64,000 nucleotides of DNA from Spirochaetota bacterium. GTDB lineage: Bacteria > Spirochaetota > Spirochaetia > SZUA-6. Below, in pieces: positions 1 to 9,004 of the stretch. Position 1 is the stretch's first letter. Every line of letters starts with the position of its first letter. The notes under the pieces were generated by a model, which did no database searches, was not told where the DNA came from, and was given only the letters and a program-made list of their open reading frames with translations. The DNA lies in the NCBI GenBank assembly GCA_013151965.1, contig JAADHF010000042.1, positions 1 through 64,000 on the forward strand, given 5' to 3'. Made by a program: the position numbers and the translations under genes.

Positions 1-1
1 T

Positions 2-82
2 GTTGTAAAAAGACTCCCAATGGAATTCGCTGTTGAAATGAATCGTCTTATCGATCTGGAAATAGAGGGAAGTGTGGGATGA
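2..82 (+). CDS. sufB: SufB C-terminus (partial, 5' truncated by window)
   Basis: Open frame from the window edge, ...RLPMEFAVEMNRLIDLEIEGSVG*, a SufB-type C-terminus, overlapping the sufD start (ATGA). Confidence 0.85.
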   Translation, partial: VVKRLPMEFAVEMNRLIDLEIEGSVG

Positions 83-1263
83 AAAGTGATACTCTGAAAC
101 AACTGCGGTTATCTTATTTAAAGAGAGCACAGGAACTTTCCTTCCCGGACTGTAATGATGAGAACTGGAAGTATACAAAGCTCAAGAATTATCTGGATAT
201 TAAAGAGGCCGTTCTACAGGGATCCGAAGCCGCTGACAATAAGGAAGGACTGGAAGTTCATGGCAATGGAGTGAGTTACCGCATATACAGCATGGAGGAA
301 GCAGCCGAAAAGGGATTCTTAAAAGCGCTTCCTGCGGAAGGCGAAGTTTTACGGTATTCGCCGGATGCATTGGTTCGTGCCCTGTTTACCAGGGGATTGT
401 ATGTAAAGGTTAACGGCAGAGATAATTCCATAGGGAGGGAAGCTGAACCGGGCAGTGTACTGCATATAACCCTTAAGAATCTGCTTAAAGACAAAGCGGA
501 AGAATATCTTTTTTACTGGATTATCATTGAAATTGAAGCCGGTTCGGAACTTGTTCTGCTCGAAGAGACAGAGAATATTCATAAGTGCTTCGGTGAGATA
601 GACATTTTCGCAGGAGAAAACTCTAAGCTTCACTATGTAAGTATCGATGATACGGAATCCGGCGGGTTTCACAGGAAGAGAAGGATAATTACTGCGGCGG
701 AAGGTGCGGAAATAAATACACATACAGCGGCAATGGGGGGCGGAGACTTTCGGGAAGAACTCGAGTTTATCGCAAATGAACCCGGCGTTAAGGCGGAACT
801 GAACAAAGCATATATAGGTGAGGGGAACTCGAATAAGGATTTTGTTACACTGCAGCTCCATAAGAGCAGGGAGGTATACAGTAATCTCCTGATTTTAGGC
901 GCACTGGGTGATACATCCTCGGGAAACTTTACCGGCACCATATATATAGAAAGAGATGCGCAGAAAGCTGATGCGTATCAGCTTTCCAGGACATTACTGT
1001 TTTCAAAAGACGCTCATGCAAGAGCTGTTCCGAGGCTGGAAATACTGGCGGATGATGTAAAATGTACCCACGGAGCGAGCCTCGGGGGGGTTGATAAGGA
1101 AGATCTGTTCTATTTAATGAGCAGGGGCATTTCCGAAAGTGATGCAAAAGTTATGGCTGCACAGGGATTCTTCGGGAAATTTATAGATTCTGTTCCGGAT
1201 ACCGAAGCGGGACAAATTATAAGAGACAGGTTCCATAAATCCCTTGCCCGGATATGCAGATAA
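79..1263 (+). CDS. sufD: Fe-S cluster assembly protein SufD
   Basis: 394-aa ORF with SufB/SufD-type C-terminus (DDVKCTHGASLGGVDKEDLFYLMSRGISESDAKVMAAQGFF), directly after SufB and before SufS. Confidence 0.9.
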   Translation: MKSDTLKQLRLSYLKRAQELSFPDCNDENWKYTKLKNYLDIKEAVLQGSEAADNKEGLEVHGNGVSYRIYSMEEAAEKGFLKALPAEGEVLRYSPDALVRALFTRGLYVKVNGRDNSIGREAEPGSVLHITLKNLLKDKAEEYLFYWIIIEIEAGSELVLLEETENIHKCFGEIDIFAGENSKLHYVSIDDTESGGFHRKRRIITAAEGAEINTHTAAMGGGDFREELEFIANEPGVKAELNKAYIGEGNSNKDFVTLQLHKSREVYSNLLILGALGDTSSGNFTGTIYIERDAQKADAYQLSRTLLFSKDAHARAVPRLEILADDVKCTHGASLGGVDKEDLFYLMSRGISESDAKVMAAQGFFGKFIDSVPDTEAGQIIRDRFHKSLARICR

Positions 1264-1286
1264 ACGTTATTAATAAAGGATATTGT

Positions 1287-2525
1287 ATGAATAGTCTGGC
1301 CGGCTGCTGTAAAAAAGATTTTTCTACACTTAAAGTGAAAATATATGGGAAACGGCTTGTTTACCTTGATTCGGCAGCAACATCGTTAAAGCCGGAATCC
1401 GTAATAGAATCCATAACGGATTTTTACCGCAACCATAATGCAAATATACACAGAGGAGTTTATCTGCTTTCCCAGGAAGCAACACAGCTCTATGAAAAAA
1501 CACGCAGCAAATTAAAAAAATTCTTTAATACCCCGGAAGAAGGGGAAATTATCTATACGAGCGGTACAACCGGTGCCGTTAATCTCGTTGCCTCTTCCTG
1601 GGGAAGAACTAACTTGGGCGAAGGGGATGTGATTGTTCTTTCCGAGATGGAACACCATTCGAATCTGGTTCCCTGGCAGATAGTTGCACGCGAGAAGGGT
1701 GCGGAGCTTGCTTATATTCCCGTTACGGACAGCGGAGAGCTTGATCTGGAAGAGTATAAACGGATCTTTAAGAATCATTCGGTAAAGATTGTTGCTGTAA
1801 ATCATATTTCCAATGTTTTGGGCACATTAAATCCCGTGGAAGAGATTGTAAGGCAGGCGCACATGTATGGTGCACTTGTTCTTATCGACGGCGCGCAGAG
1901 TGCGCCTCATATTCCGGTTGATATAAGCAGAATGGACCCGGATTTTTATACGGTTTCCGGCCATAAAATGCTCGGACCTACCGGGACCGGTTTTCTATAC
2001 GGCAGAAGAGGAATCCTCAAGAGTATGCCTCCGTATCAATCAGGAGGAGACATGATAGAAGAGGTGAGTCTTGAAAATGCAACATGGAATGAATTGCCCT
2101 ACAAATTCGAAGCCGGAACACAGAATATCGCAGGATTTGTGGGACTCGGAGCTGCGGTTGATTATCTTAGCAGAATGGGAATGGACAGAGTCCGAAAACA
2201 CGGGGAGGAACTTTCGGTGAAGGCCCGGGAAAAGCTTTCCTCTATTAAGGGAATGAAATTTTACGGCCCGGAAAAGGGTTCTCCGGGAGGTGTGCTTTCC
2301 TTTAACATCGAGGGTGCTCATCCTCATGATATCGGTACAATTCTCGATTCGGAAGGGATTGCGGTAAGAACAGGTCATCATTGTGCACAGCCGCTGATGA
2401 AAAGGCTCAGCGTTCCGGCAACGGCAAGGGCAAGTTTTTATATATACAATGATGAACAGGATATAGAAAGCCTCTATTCCGGAATTCATAAGGCTGTGGA
2501 GGTATTAAAACTTGGAGTTAAGTGA
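1287..2525 (+). CDS. sufS: Cysteine desulfurase SufS (ORF opens at 1254; ATG 1287 also plausible)
   Basis: PLP-Lys motif SGHKMLGPTGTGFLYG and catalytic Cys motif RTGHHCAQPLM. Confidence 0.93.
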   Translation: MNSLAGCCKKDFSTLKVKIYGKRLVYLDSAATSLKPESVIESITDFYRNHNANIHRGVYLLSQEATQLYEKTRSKLKKFFNTPEEGEIIYTSGTTGAVNLVASSWGRTNLGEGDVIVLSEMEHHSNLVPWQIVAREKGAELAYIPVTDSGELDLEEYKRIFKNHSVKIVAVNHISNVLGTLNPVEEIVRQAHMYGALVLIDGAQSAPHIPVDISRMDPDFYTVSGHKMLGPTGTGFLYGRRGILKSMPPYQSGGDMIEEVSLENATWNELPYKFEAGTQNIAGFVGLGAAVDYLSRMGMDRVRKHGEELSVKAREKLSSIKGMKFYGPEKGSPGGVLSFNIEGAHPHDIGTILDSEGIAVRTGHHCAQPLMKRLSVPATARASFYIYNDEQDIESLYSGIHKAVEVLKLGVK

Positions 2526-2940
2526 ACTGTACAGAGAGGTAATTTTAACCCATGCAACTCATCCCCACCATTACGGTGAAATAGAAAATCCTGATAAAAA
2601 GGCACACGGTTCCAACCCCCTGTGCGGCGATTCTTTCGATATCGAAATTAAAATGGATGGCGATAAAATCAGTGAGATTTCCTTTATAGGCGCAGGGTGT
2701 TCCATCTCAAAGGCTTCCGCCTCCATGATGACAGAGATGGCCAGGGGAAAGACCGTTAAGGAATTTTATGATCTTCTTGATAAAATGGAAAAGCTTGTCA
2801 GGGGTGAACTTGCTGAAAAAGATGCGGAAGAATTAGGTGATCTTGCAGCTTTAGCCGGTGTTTCCGCATTTCCGGTAAGGGTAAAGTGTGCGATACTTCC
2901 CTGGAAAACCTTAAAAAATGCAGTGGAAGATGATGATTGA
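2512..2940 (+). CDS. sufU: Fe-S scaffold/sulfur acceptor SufU (TTG start)
   Basis: Three conserved Cys contexts (NPLCGDSFDIEI, GAGCSISKASASMM, VRVKCAILPW). Confidence 0.9.
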   Translation: MELSELYREVILTHATHPHHYGEIENPDKKAHGSNPLCGDSFDIEIKMDGDKISEISFIGAGCSISKASASMMTEMARGKTVKEFYDLLDKMEKLVRGELAEKDAEELGDLAALAGVSAFPVRVKCAILPWKTLKNAVEDDD

Positions 2941-3556
2941 CAGCTATCTTATCAAACTGATAAAAAAAAGAAAGAGCGAAAGGAATTACGATCCTTCCCG
3001 CAAAATCGATGACAGTCACATAGAGTCGATGCTGGAAGCCGCACGTCTTGCGCCTTCTGCCTCGAACAGGCAGCCCTGGCACTTTATCGTTGTAAAGGAT
3101 GAGAAAATTCGCAGCCGGATCTGCAGCGAGGCCCTGGGAGGTATTGTGGGAAACAAGTTTGCGTCCAAAGCACCTGTTATATTTGTTCTCTGTGCCGACA
3201 CCGGTTTAAATGCGACCATGATCGGAGAAAAGATAAAGGGAATCGCATATCATCAGATAGATATAGGCATTGCAGGTGAACATCTTGTTCTGCGTGCAGC
3301 GGAACTGGGAATAGGTACCTGCTGGATAGGGTGGTTCAATGGGAAAAGAATAAAGGCTATCCTTTCCATACCGGAAGGAATAAAGGTGATTTCATTGATT
3401 ACTGCAGGTTATTCGATGGCAGGCAGCGGTAAGGGCGGAGATGGAAGCGGCAGAGCCGGAAGGGATACCGATGCAGGTAAGGATGAAACCGATAAGCAGT
3501 ATCCGGTAAAAAAACGAAAACCCCTGCATTCAATAATGCACCGGGATACCTGGTGA
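2930..3556 (+). CDS. Nitroreductase family protein with Gly/Lys-rich C-terminal tail
   Basis: RKSERNYDPSRKIDD...ARLAPSASNRQPWHFIVV and GIGTCWIGWF nitroreductase motifs; overlaps the sufU stop. Confidence 0.85.
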   Translation: MMIDSYLIKLIKKRKSERNYDPSRKIDDSHIESMLEAARLAPSASNRQPWHFIVVKDEKIRSRICSEALGGIVGNKFASKAPVIFVLCADTGLNATMIGEKIKGIAYHQIDIGIAGEHLVLRAAELGIGTCWIGWFNGKRIKAILSIPEGIKVISLITAGYSMAGSGKGGDGSGRAGRDTDAGKDETDKQYPVKKRKPLHSIMHRDTW

Positions 3557-3577
3557 CAGTTAAATCTGTGAATTCTC

Positions 3578-4285
3578 CTACCGGGGCATGAAAAATGAAG
3601 AAACGGCAAAGTCCTCATAATCCTGTCTTATGTCGAGGTTGTACGGGTCTATCAGTTTCTTTCCGTCGAGCAGGAAGTGGTAGTAATGCCTGCCGGGAAG
3701 CGCCTTTATTGTAACTTTGTATAATCCCGGTTTTATTTCTTTAAAACGGTCTATGAACGGATCCCAGTTGTTAAAATCACCGGAAATTGTCAGGGAATGT
3801 CCGGAAGATGTACGTAAGTAGAAAACTGCCTTTCCGTTCTTTCCGATTTCCGGATTTACAATTGAAAATTCCGGAAGTTTCTGTACTGCATAAACGGAAA
3901 AAACAGTGCCCACATCGTTGTATTCGACATCCGGGTTATTCGGATCGGCCATCCATATCCCGTCCGCAACGATCCTGTATTTAAATTTCGTGAGATTTTC
4001 CGGAACCGGATAAATCAAAACGAAAACTCCGTTCCTGTTCCTGTCATAGGTGTGAAGAACCTTATAATTTTCGTGTTCGAACCGCGCTCCTACAAACCGC
4101 ATGGGCTCTTTTGACGAATAGGTGAAGATGACATCTTTACCTATCAGTTTCGGAGGGCCGGCTTTTTCTATCCTCTCCACTGCCAGATCCATCATGAGAT
4201 TGCTTATACCCCAGACTGTACTGGGGAGGAAAAAGAGAGCAGTAATAAATGTTAGTATTAAAAACCGATGTATTTTACCGAACAT
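3578..4285 (-). CDS. Secreted protein with two CBM48/E-set-like domains
   Basis: N-terminal signal peptide; second domain VFYLRTSSGHSLTISGDFNNWD...GRHYYHFLLDGKKLIDPYN is CBM48-like; the first half has a similar layout. Confidence 0.7.
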   Translation of the reverse strand: MFGKIHRFLILTFITALFFLPSTVWGISNLMMDLAVERIEKAGPPKLIGKDVIFTYSSKEPMRFVGARFEHENYKVLHTYDRNRNGVFVLIYPVPENLTKFKYRIVADGIWMADPNNPDVEYNDVGTVFSVYAVQKLPEFSIVNPEIGKNGKAVFYLRTSSGHSLTISGDFNNWDPFIDRFKEIKPGLYKVTIKALPGRHYYHFLLDGKKLIDPYNLDIRQDYEDFAVSSFFMPR

Positions 4286-4430
4286 TATAGTATCACACTT
4301 TCTTATTCGGAAGATGTTATGAACAACTTGATAGTATTATCATTTTATGCTTGTGATATACCGAGACTTGTGATAGGAAGATAAAAGGAAGGTAATAGTG
4401 GCAGGATTGTATCGGTGACAGGTAATTAAG

Positions 4431-7352
4431 ATGCCCCGGCTGGAAGATATTGAGCGCTTTAAAGATGTTTTAAATTCTCTCGGCAATGAACCTCAGATTT
4501 TAGCCGAACGTTCGGAAACAATCGAGGAGCCGGCACTTCCCGAAGAAGAACTCCTCTCCGATTTAGGTGATCTGTTCGGTGAAAAGCAGAAGCCGCAGGA
4601 GGAGGCCGGGCCGGTTCCTGAAGAGGAGCCTTCGGAGCCGGAATTAAGAGAAGAAGAAACCGGAGAGGAAGCCGGCGGAGAAAGTGAGCCTTTATCGGAA
4701 ATACCGGGGGAACTGCCGGAGCTCGATTTCGATACCCTTTTCGGGGAAGAGGAAGGCGGGGCGCCGGAGGCTCCTCCCGAAGCAGAAGTGACTCCTCCTG
4801 AAGCAGAAGTGACTCCTCCTGAAGCAGAAGTGACTCCTCCCGAAGCAGAAGTGACTCCTCCCGAAGCAGAAGTGACTCCTCCCGAAGCAGAAGAAGCTAT
4901 TCCTGATGAATTTATCCTGCCCGCAGAAGATGAAAAAGAAGGTGCGGAAGAACCTGCACCTGAAGAAGATGAGTTTTCCCTTCCGGAAGAACTTTCCGAA
5001 ATGATAGAAGAAGAAACGGTTCCCGGGGAGGAATTCGCCCTTCCGGAAGAATTCGCAGTTCCCGCCGAAGAAGAAACCGCGGCGCCTGCTGTTTCTGCTG
5101 AGGAACTTGCTCTTCCCGGAGAAAGCTCATCGGCAGAAGAACAGCTTTTGGAGGAAGATTTAACTGCCGGAGAGCCTCCGGAAGAGCCTCCGGAAGAAGC
5201 TGCGGAAGAGCAGCCTGCAGAGAGTGCCGTGGAAGAGTCTCTGCCTGAAAGTGATGAGGGAGAGGAGGAATTTCTTCTTGATGAATTTGCCCTGCCTGAT
5301 TTCGGTGATGAGTTTAACGGCATAAAAGAGGAAGAAAAAGAAGAAGAGCAGCCGGTATTCCCGTCTGTAGAGGAAAAGCCGGCTTTCGAAGAAGAAGCGG
5401 AACTTTCTGACGAAGATTACACACTAACCGATGAGGAATTCGATACCCTTAAAAGAACATTAAGCCTCCTTCCCATAAACTTAAAAATACCTATAGAAGA
5501 GTACGTGGCCGCCGGGAAAATAACGGGGAAAAAACTTAAAGACCTTCTTCGTCTCCTTGTACAAGGCGCGCCGCCTTCGGAAATTGCATCGTTTGTTTCT
5601 AAAGTAACAGGTAAAAAAATTATACTGCCAAAAGCTTTTGAGAAAAAAGCCGGTGAAGAATTCGAGAGGGAACGCAGAACCTTTGCCTATGCCTTTCGTG
5701 AAAATATTCTGCCTGTAATTAAGGGAGTTGTCATAAGTGCGGCTGTTCTTTTTCTGTTCGCATTTCTTACATACAAATTCATATACAGTCCTCTGCATGC
5801 TGTTTCTCTGTACAGACAGGGTTATGCAAAGATAAAATCGGCCGAATATACAGCTGCAAATGAGAATTTCTCGAAGGCCAGGAGAATATGGAAGGTCAAA
5901 GGATGGTACTACAAGTATGCGGAAGGTTTTATAAAGGAAAAGCAGTTTATTCTCGCAGAGGAAAAATATGACCGGCTTTTAAATGATTATCCTGATGATA
6001 AAAAGGGTCTTCTTAACTATGCTGCCATGGAAACGAATTACATGGCCAATTATGAGAAAGCGGAGACACTGTTAGAGAAAATTCTGTATAAAAATATGTA
6101 TGATTATGATGCCCTTCTGGCTTCGGGTGATAACTATCTGGCCTGGGGAGAAGAAAAAACTTCCATGTATGAGAAAGCCAGATTCTCATATGCTTCGATT
6201 CTGGAAAAGTATGGTGATGACAGGGTTGCCCTCTTCAGAATGATGCGGTATTTCATCAAAACGGATAAGTATGCACAGGCGGAAAAATTGTACCTGCATC
6301 TCGATGCGGATAAAAGGGAAAAGGTGGACCCTGTGGCATATACGGAACTTGCAGGCTATTTTCTTGACAAAAACAAGCTTAACTATGTTCCGGATATCCT
6401 TTTCAGGGCCATGGATGTTACAAAGGAGATGCCGGAAATACATTATCAGCTTGCAAGGTATTATAAAAAAGTCGACGAACCTGTTGACGAAAAAAAAGCT
6501 CTGGATACCGCGTTAATACTTCTTAATAGGGAGAAATCTTTAAACAGAAACAGGCTAAAGATGAAAATAGATACTTATAACAGGCTGGGGGAGTATTATT
6601 ATCGGCAGAATCAGGTTATAAGGGCAGAAGAGGATTTTAGAAAGGCATTAAACCTTATTGAAAGTTCCCAGGAAAGAAAAATACTTGGAAGGGACAGACA
6701 ATTCGGAGAGGTTTACAATAACCTTGGGGATATTTATTACTATAAGGATAATAACCTCGATACGGCCAGGCATTTATACACTTTAGCGGAACTTAATTCG
6801 TATAAGAATACAAAACTCGACTATAAAATCGGGTATATAGATTATATTCGGAAAAGAAACGGATTTAAGGATGCACTTTTGAGGTTTGCAAAGGTTCTGG
6901 AAAGCAGTCCTGAAAACAGAAATACCCTTTATGCCATGGCTAATACACTCTACTATCGTGATGATTATTCTGCTGCACAGGGGTATTACCTGCAGCTTCT
7001 GGATTTGCTGGAAACGGAACGCAGCAACATTCCTGTTTTGGACCCCTCTTCGAATCCCCGGCATAGAGTTTTAGTGGAATATCTTATGAGAGTTTATAAT
7101 AATCTCGGTGTTACTTTAAATAGACTGTTTAAACGTTCCCGAAATACGGAAAAATATACGGGGGCGCTTGTCGATCTTACACAATCATCCGAATTCTATG
7201 ATGTTCTGACGCGGAATCCCGAAACAATGGTCAGAACAAAAACCAGGAATTTAGCCTTTCTTAATCAGGATGCCCTGCTTCATCCCGAATCTGATTTTAA
7301 ACCTCAGATCTACTGGCGGATACCTAAAAGTATCGATATGAACAGATTTTAG
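4431..7352 (+). CDS. Large TM + TPR protein with acidic N-terminal region (candidate spirochaetal flagellar collar, FlcA-like)
   Basis: 973 aa: acidic low-complexity N-terminus with PPEAEVT repeats, one TM segment (GVVISAAVLFLFAFLTYKFIY), then many TPR-like helices. Confidence 0.75.
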   Translation: MPRLEDIERFKDVLNSLGNEPQILAERSETIEEPALPEEELLSDLGDLFGEKQKPQEEAGPVPEEEPSEPELREEETGEEAGGESEPLSEIPGELPELDFDTLFGEEEGGAPEAPPEAEVTPPEAEVTPPEAEVTPPEAEVTPPEAEVTPPEAEEAIPDEFILPAEDEKEGAEEPAPEEDEFSLPEELSEMIEEETVPGEEFALPEEFAVPAEEETAAPAVSAEELALPGESSSAEEQLLEEDLTAGEPPEEPPEEAAEEQPAESAVEESLPESDEGEEEFLLDEFALPDFGDEFNGIKEEEKEEEQPVFPSVEEKPAFEEEAELSDEDYTLTDEEFDTLKRTLSLLPINLKIPIEEYVAAGKITGKKLKDLLRLLVQGAPPSEIASFVSKVTGKKIILPKAFEKKAGEEFERERRTFAYAFRENILPVIKGVVISAAVLFLFAFLTYKFIYSPLHAVSLYRQGYAKIKSAEYTAANENFSKARRIWKVKGWYYKYAEGFIKEKQFILAEEKYDRLLNDYPDDKKGLLNYAAMETNYMANYEKAETLLEKILYKNMYDYDALLASGDNYLAWGEEKTSMYEKARFSYASILEKYGDDRVALFRMMRYFIKTDKYAQAEKLYLHLDADKREKVDPVAYTELAGYFLDKNKLNYVPDILFRAMDVTKEMPEIHYQLARYYKKVDEPVDEKKALDTALILLNREKSLNRNRLKMKIDTYNRLGEYYYRQNQVIRAEEDFRKALNLIESSQERKILGRDRQFGEVYNNLGDIYYYKDNNLDTARHLYTLAELNSYKNTKLDYKIGYIDYIRKRNGFKDALLRFAKVLESSPENRNTLYAMANTLYYRDDYSAAQGYYLQLLDLLETERSNIPVLDPSSNPRHRVLVEYLMRVYNNLGVTLNRLFKRSRNTEKYTGALVDLTQSSEFYDVLTRNPETMVRTKTRNLAFLNQDALLHPESDFKPQIYWRIPKSIDMNRF
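4773..4892 (+). repeat. 21-bp in-frame tandem repeat (PPEAEVT x5 + partial)
   Basis: cctcc(c/t)gaagcagaagtgact repeated back to back. Confidence 0.95.
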
Positions 7353-7401
7353 GCGGGTGCTGCTATTCGGACAGGGCTGTCTTAAGTTATACTTTAAAGA
7401 A

Positions 7402-8511
7402 TTATAAATTTCCCGTTTCCTCTGCGGAAACCATCCAGTTAAACCTGTCTTCTATCGAACCGTACTGAATGCCCTTAAGAGTCCGTAAAAAATTATGTGT
7501 AACTTCTCCCATTTTCCCATTGTTAAATATTACGGTTTTCCCTTCGTGAGTTATGGATTCGATGTATGTTACACCTGCTGCCGTACCGCTTACAAAAACT
7601 TCACGTGCTTCCGAAAATGCTTCGTCTATGGAGATTTTTCTCTCTTCGGTTTTTAAATCCATACTTTCCGCAAGGGTCATTATTGATCTTCTTGTAATAC
7701 CGGGAAGTATTGTATCTTCGAGGGACGGTGTAACAACAGTACCGTTTTTCATAATAAAGAAAATATTACATGATGAGCCTTCTTCGAAGTATTTATGCTC
7801 CCTTGCATCCAGGAAAATGGCTTCCATATAACCTTGAGACTCCGCCTCGCGTTTTGCAAGTGCGCTTGTAACATAATTTGCGTCACACTTAATCCAGCCG
7901 ATTCCTTCCGGAAAAGCCCTTACTCTCCTGGAAGTGATAGCTTTCGAGGTACCCTCTTTAAAATACGAGCCTACACTTGTCGTTACGATAACAACCCATG
8001 GATTGGTGCTTATCCCGACTCCTATACCCGGTTCCGCATAGGAAAAAGGTCTTACATAGACCGCATGTCCGTAAATATAATCATTTTTTTCCCATTCGGG
8101 GTCATAGACCGGGGTAAAACCCAGATGTGCATTTTTAGCTACTACGGTTTTTACAGCAGGTAAAAAGATTTCCGGCGGAAATGCAGGCATCATAAGACCT
8201 TTCATCGAACGGGCCATTCGTTTTCCGTTTTCACCCGGCCGGAAGAGTTTTAAAGAGCCGTCTTTCTGCGGAAAAGCCTTTAAGCCTTCAAAACAGCCCA
8301 TCCCGTACTGTGTGGTATAGTTTACCAGCGGTAGTTCCGGGAAGCTGTTTCTTCCCTGTATATACTTCTCCCTTTCGCCGGCGATGAGCTTTTTTTCTTC
8401 ATCCGGACTCAAGTGCGGTTTTTCGATATAATTACCTTTCCACACACCCTCATCCGTATATTTTGCGAGGTAAACCCACGGATTAATAGCTAAACTGAAA
8501 CCCTTTGCCAT
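7402..8511 (-). CDS. ilvE: Branched-chain amino acid aminotransferase
   Basis: Class IV aminotransferase: GMGCFEGLKAF, YVTSALAKREAESQGYMEAIFLDAREHKYFEEGSSCNIFF, PGITRRSIMTLA. Confidence 0.92.
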   Translation of the reverse strand: MAKGFSLAINPWVYLAKYTDEGVWKGNYIEKPHLSPDEEKKLIAGEREKYIQGRNSFPELPLVNYTTQYGMGCFEGLKAFPQKDGSLKLFRPGENGKRMARSMKGLMMPAFPPEIFLPAVKTVVAKNAHLGFTPVYDPEWEKNDYIYGHAVYVRPFSYAEPGIGVGISTNPWVVIVTTSVGSYFKEGTSKAITSRRVRAFPEGIGWIKCDANYVTSALAKREAESQGYMEAIFLDAREHKYFEEGSSCNIFFIMKNGTVVTPSLEDTILPGITRRSIMTLAESMDLKTEERKISIDEAFSEAREVFVSGTAAGVTYIESITHEGKTVIFNNGKMGEVTHNFLRTLKGIQYGSIEDRFNWMVSAEETGNL

Positions 8512-8599
8512 GGAAATCTCCTGTAAAAACCGGCTGACCCGCAGCCTTTTTAAGGTTGTTTATAAATGCAGTCAGCCCTGCATTCTCCCTTTTTATTAC
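8512..8599 (-). promoter_or_regulatory. Attenuator-like leader upstream of ilvE with mutually exclusive hairpins
   Basis: Minus-strand leader has TGCAG-GGCTGA-CTGCA; GGCTGAC that can pair with GTCAGCC; and compact GGCTG-CGGGT-CAGCC followed by GGTTTTT just before the SD/ATG. Confidence 0.5.
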
Positions 8600-8605
8600 C
8601 CGTAG

Positions 8606-8634
8606 AGGATAAACTTCTAAAAGATCATGGTCAA
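8606..8634 (-). promoter_or_regulatory. Predicted sigma70-type promoter for ilvE
   Basis: Minus strand TTGACC-N17-TATCCT. Confidence 0.55.
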
Positions 8635-8683
8635 GTGGAAGAAAATATAAAAAACTTCTAAAATGAATACATAATTTCAGTCG

Positions 8684-9004
8684 ATGATATCTATGATGAA
8701 TAATACACGTGATCATATCATTTTTTTCATGGCCCAGAAGATGTTTTATCTGGAAAAGACAGGAAAAGTAGAAATCTACAACCGGCTGGTACAGCATTTC
8801 GAGCAGATAAATCTTGATCTCCTTCTTAAATATCTTACAAATTACTATTCTGTGGATATCGAGCGGGAATTGGATGACTTTTATTTAAGTGAAGGAGAAT
8901 TAATATTTGTTACCCGCAGAGGAAAGTACAGGTTTAAACATGCGTACAGGGATAATCACCTGCGTCTTTTAGGTATATCCTGTGAAAAAAACTTAAATTA
9001 CTAA
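8684..9004 (+). CDS. Small hypothetical protein
   Basis: 106-aa ORF divergent from ilvE; no recognised family. Confidence 0.55.
   Translation: MISMMNNTRDHIIFFMAQKMFYLEKTGKVEIYNRLVQHFEQINLDLLLKYLTNYYSVDIERELDDFYLSEGELIFVTRRGKYRFKHAYRDNHLRLLGISCEKNLNY

Noticed and set aside
349-861. Long minus-strand ORFs inside sufD and other housekeeping genes
   Set aside because: Antisense to well-conserved proteins, overlapping each other, with no homology-like motifs.
4493-5323. 276-aa Ser-rich minus-strand ORF
   Set aside because: Mirror image of the Glu-rich coding strand (GAA/GAG read as TTC/CTC/TCT in other frames); no start context, low complexity.
7352-7402. GACAG-GG-CTGTC hairpin between TPR gene and ilvE as bidirectional terminator
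   Set aside because: Only a 5-bp stem with 2-nt loop and no T tract.
8483-8797. 104-aa minus-strand ORF reading through the ilvE leader
   Set aside because: Overlaps ilvE start and the opposing 8684..9004 ORF, no SD; the leader structure explains the sequence better.
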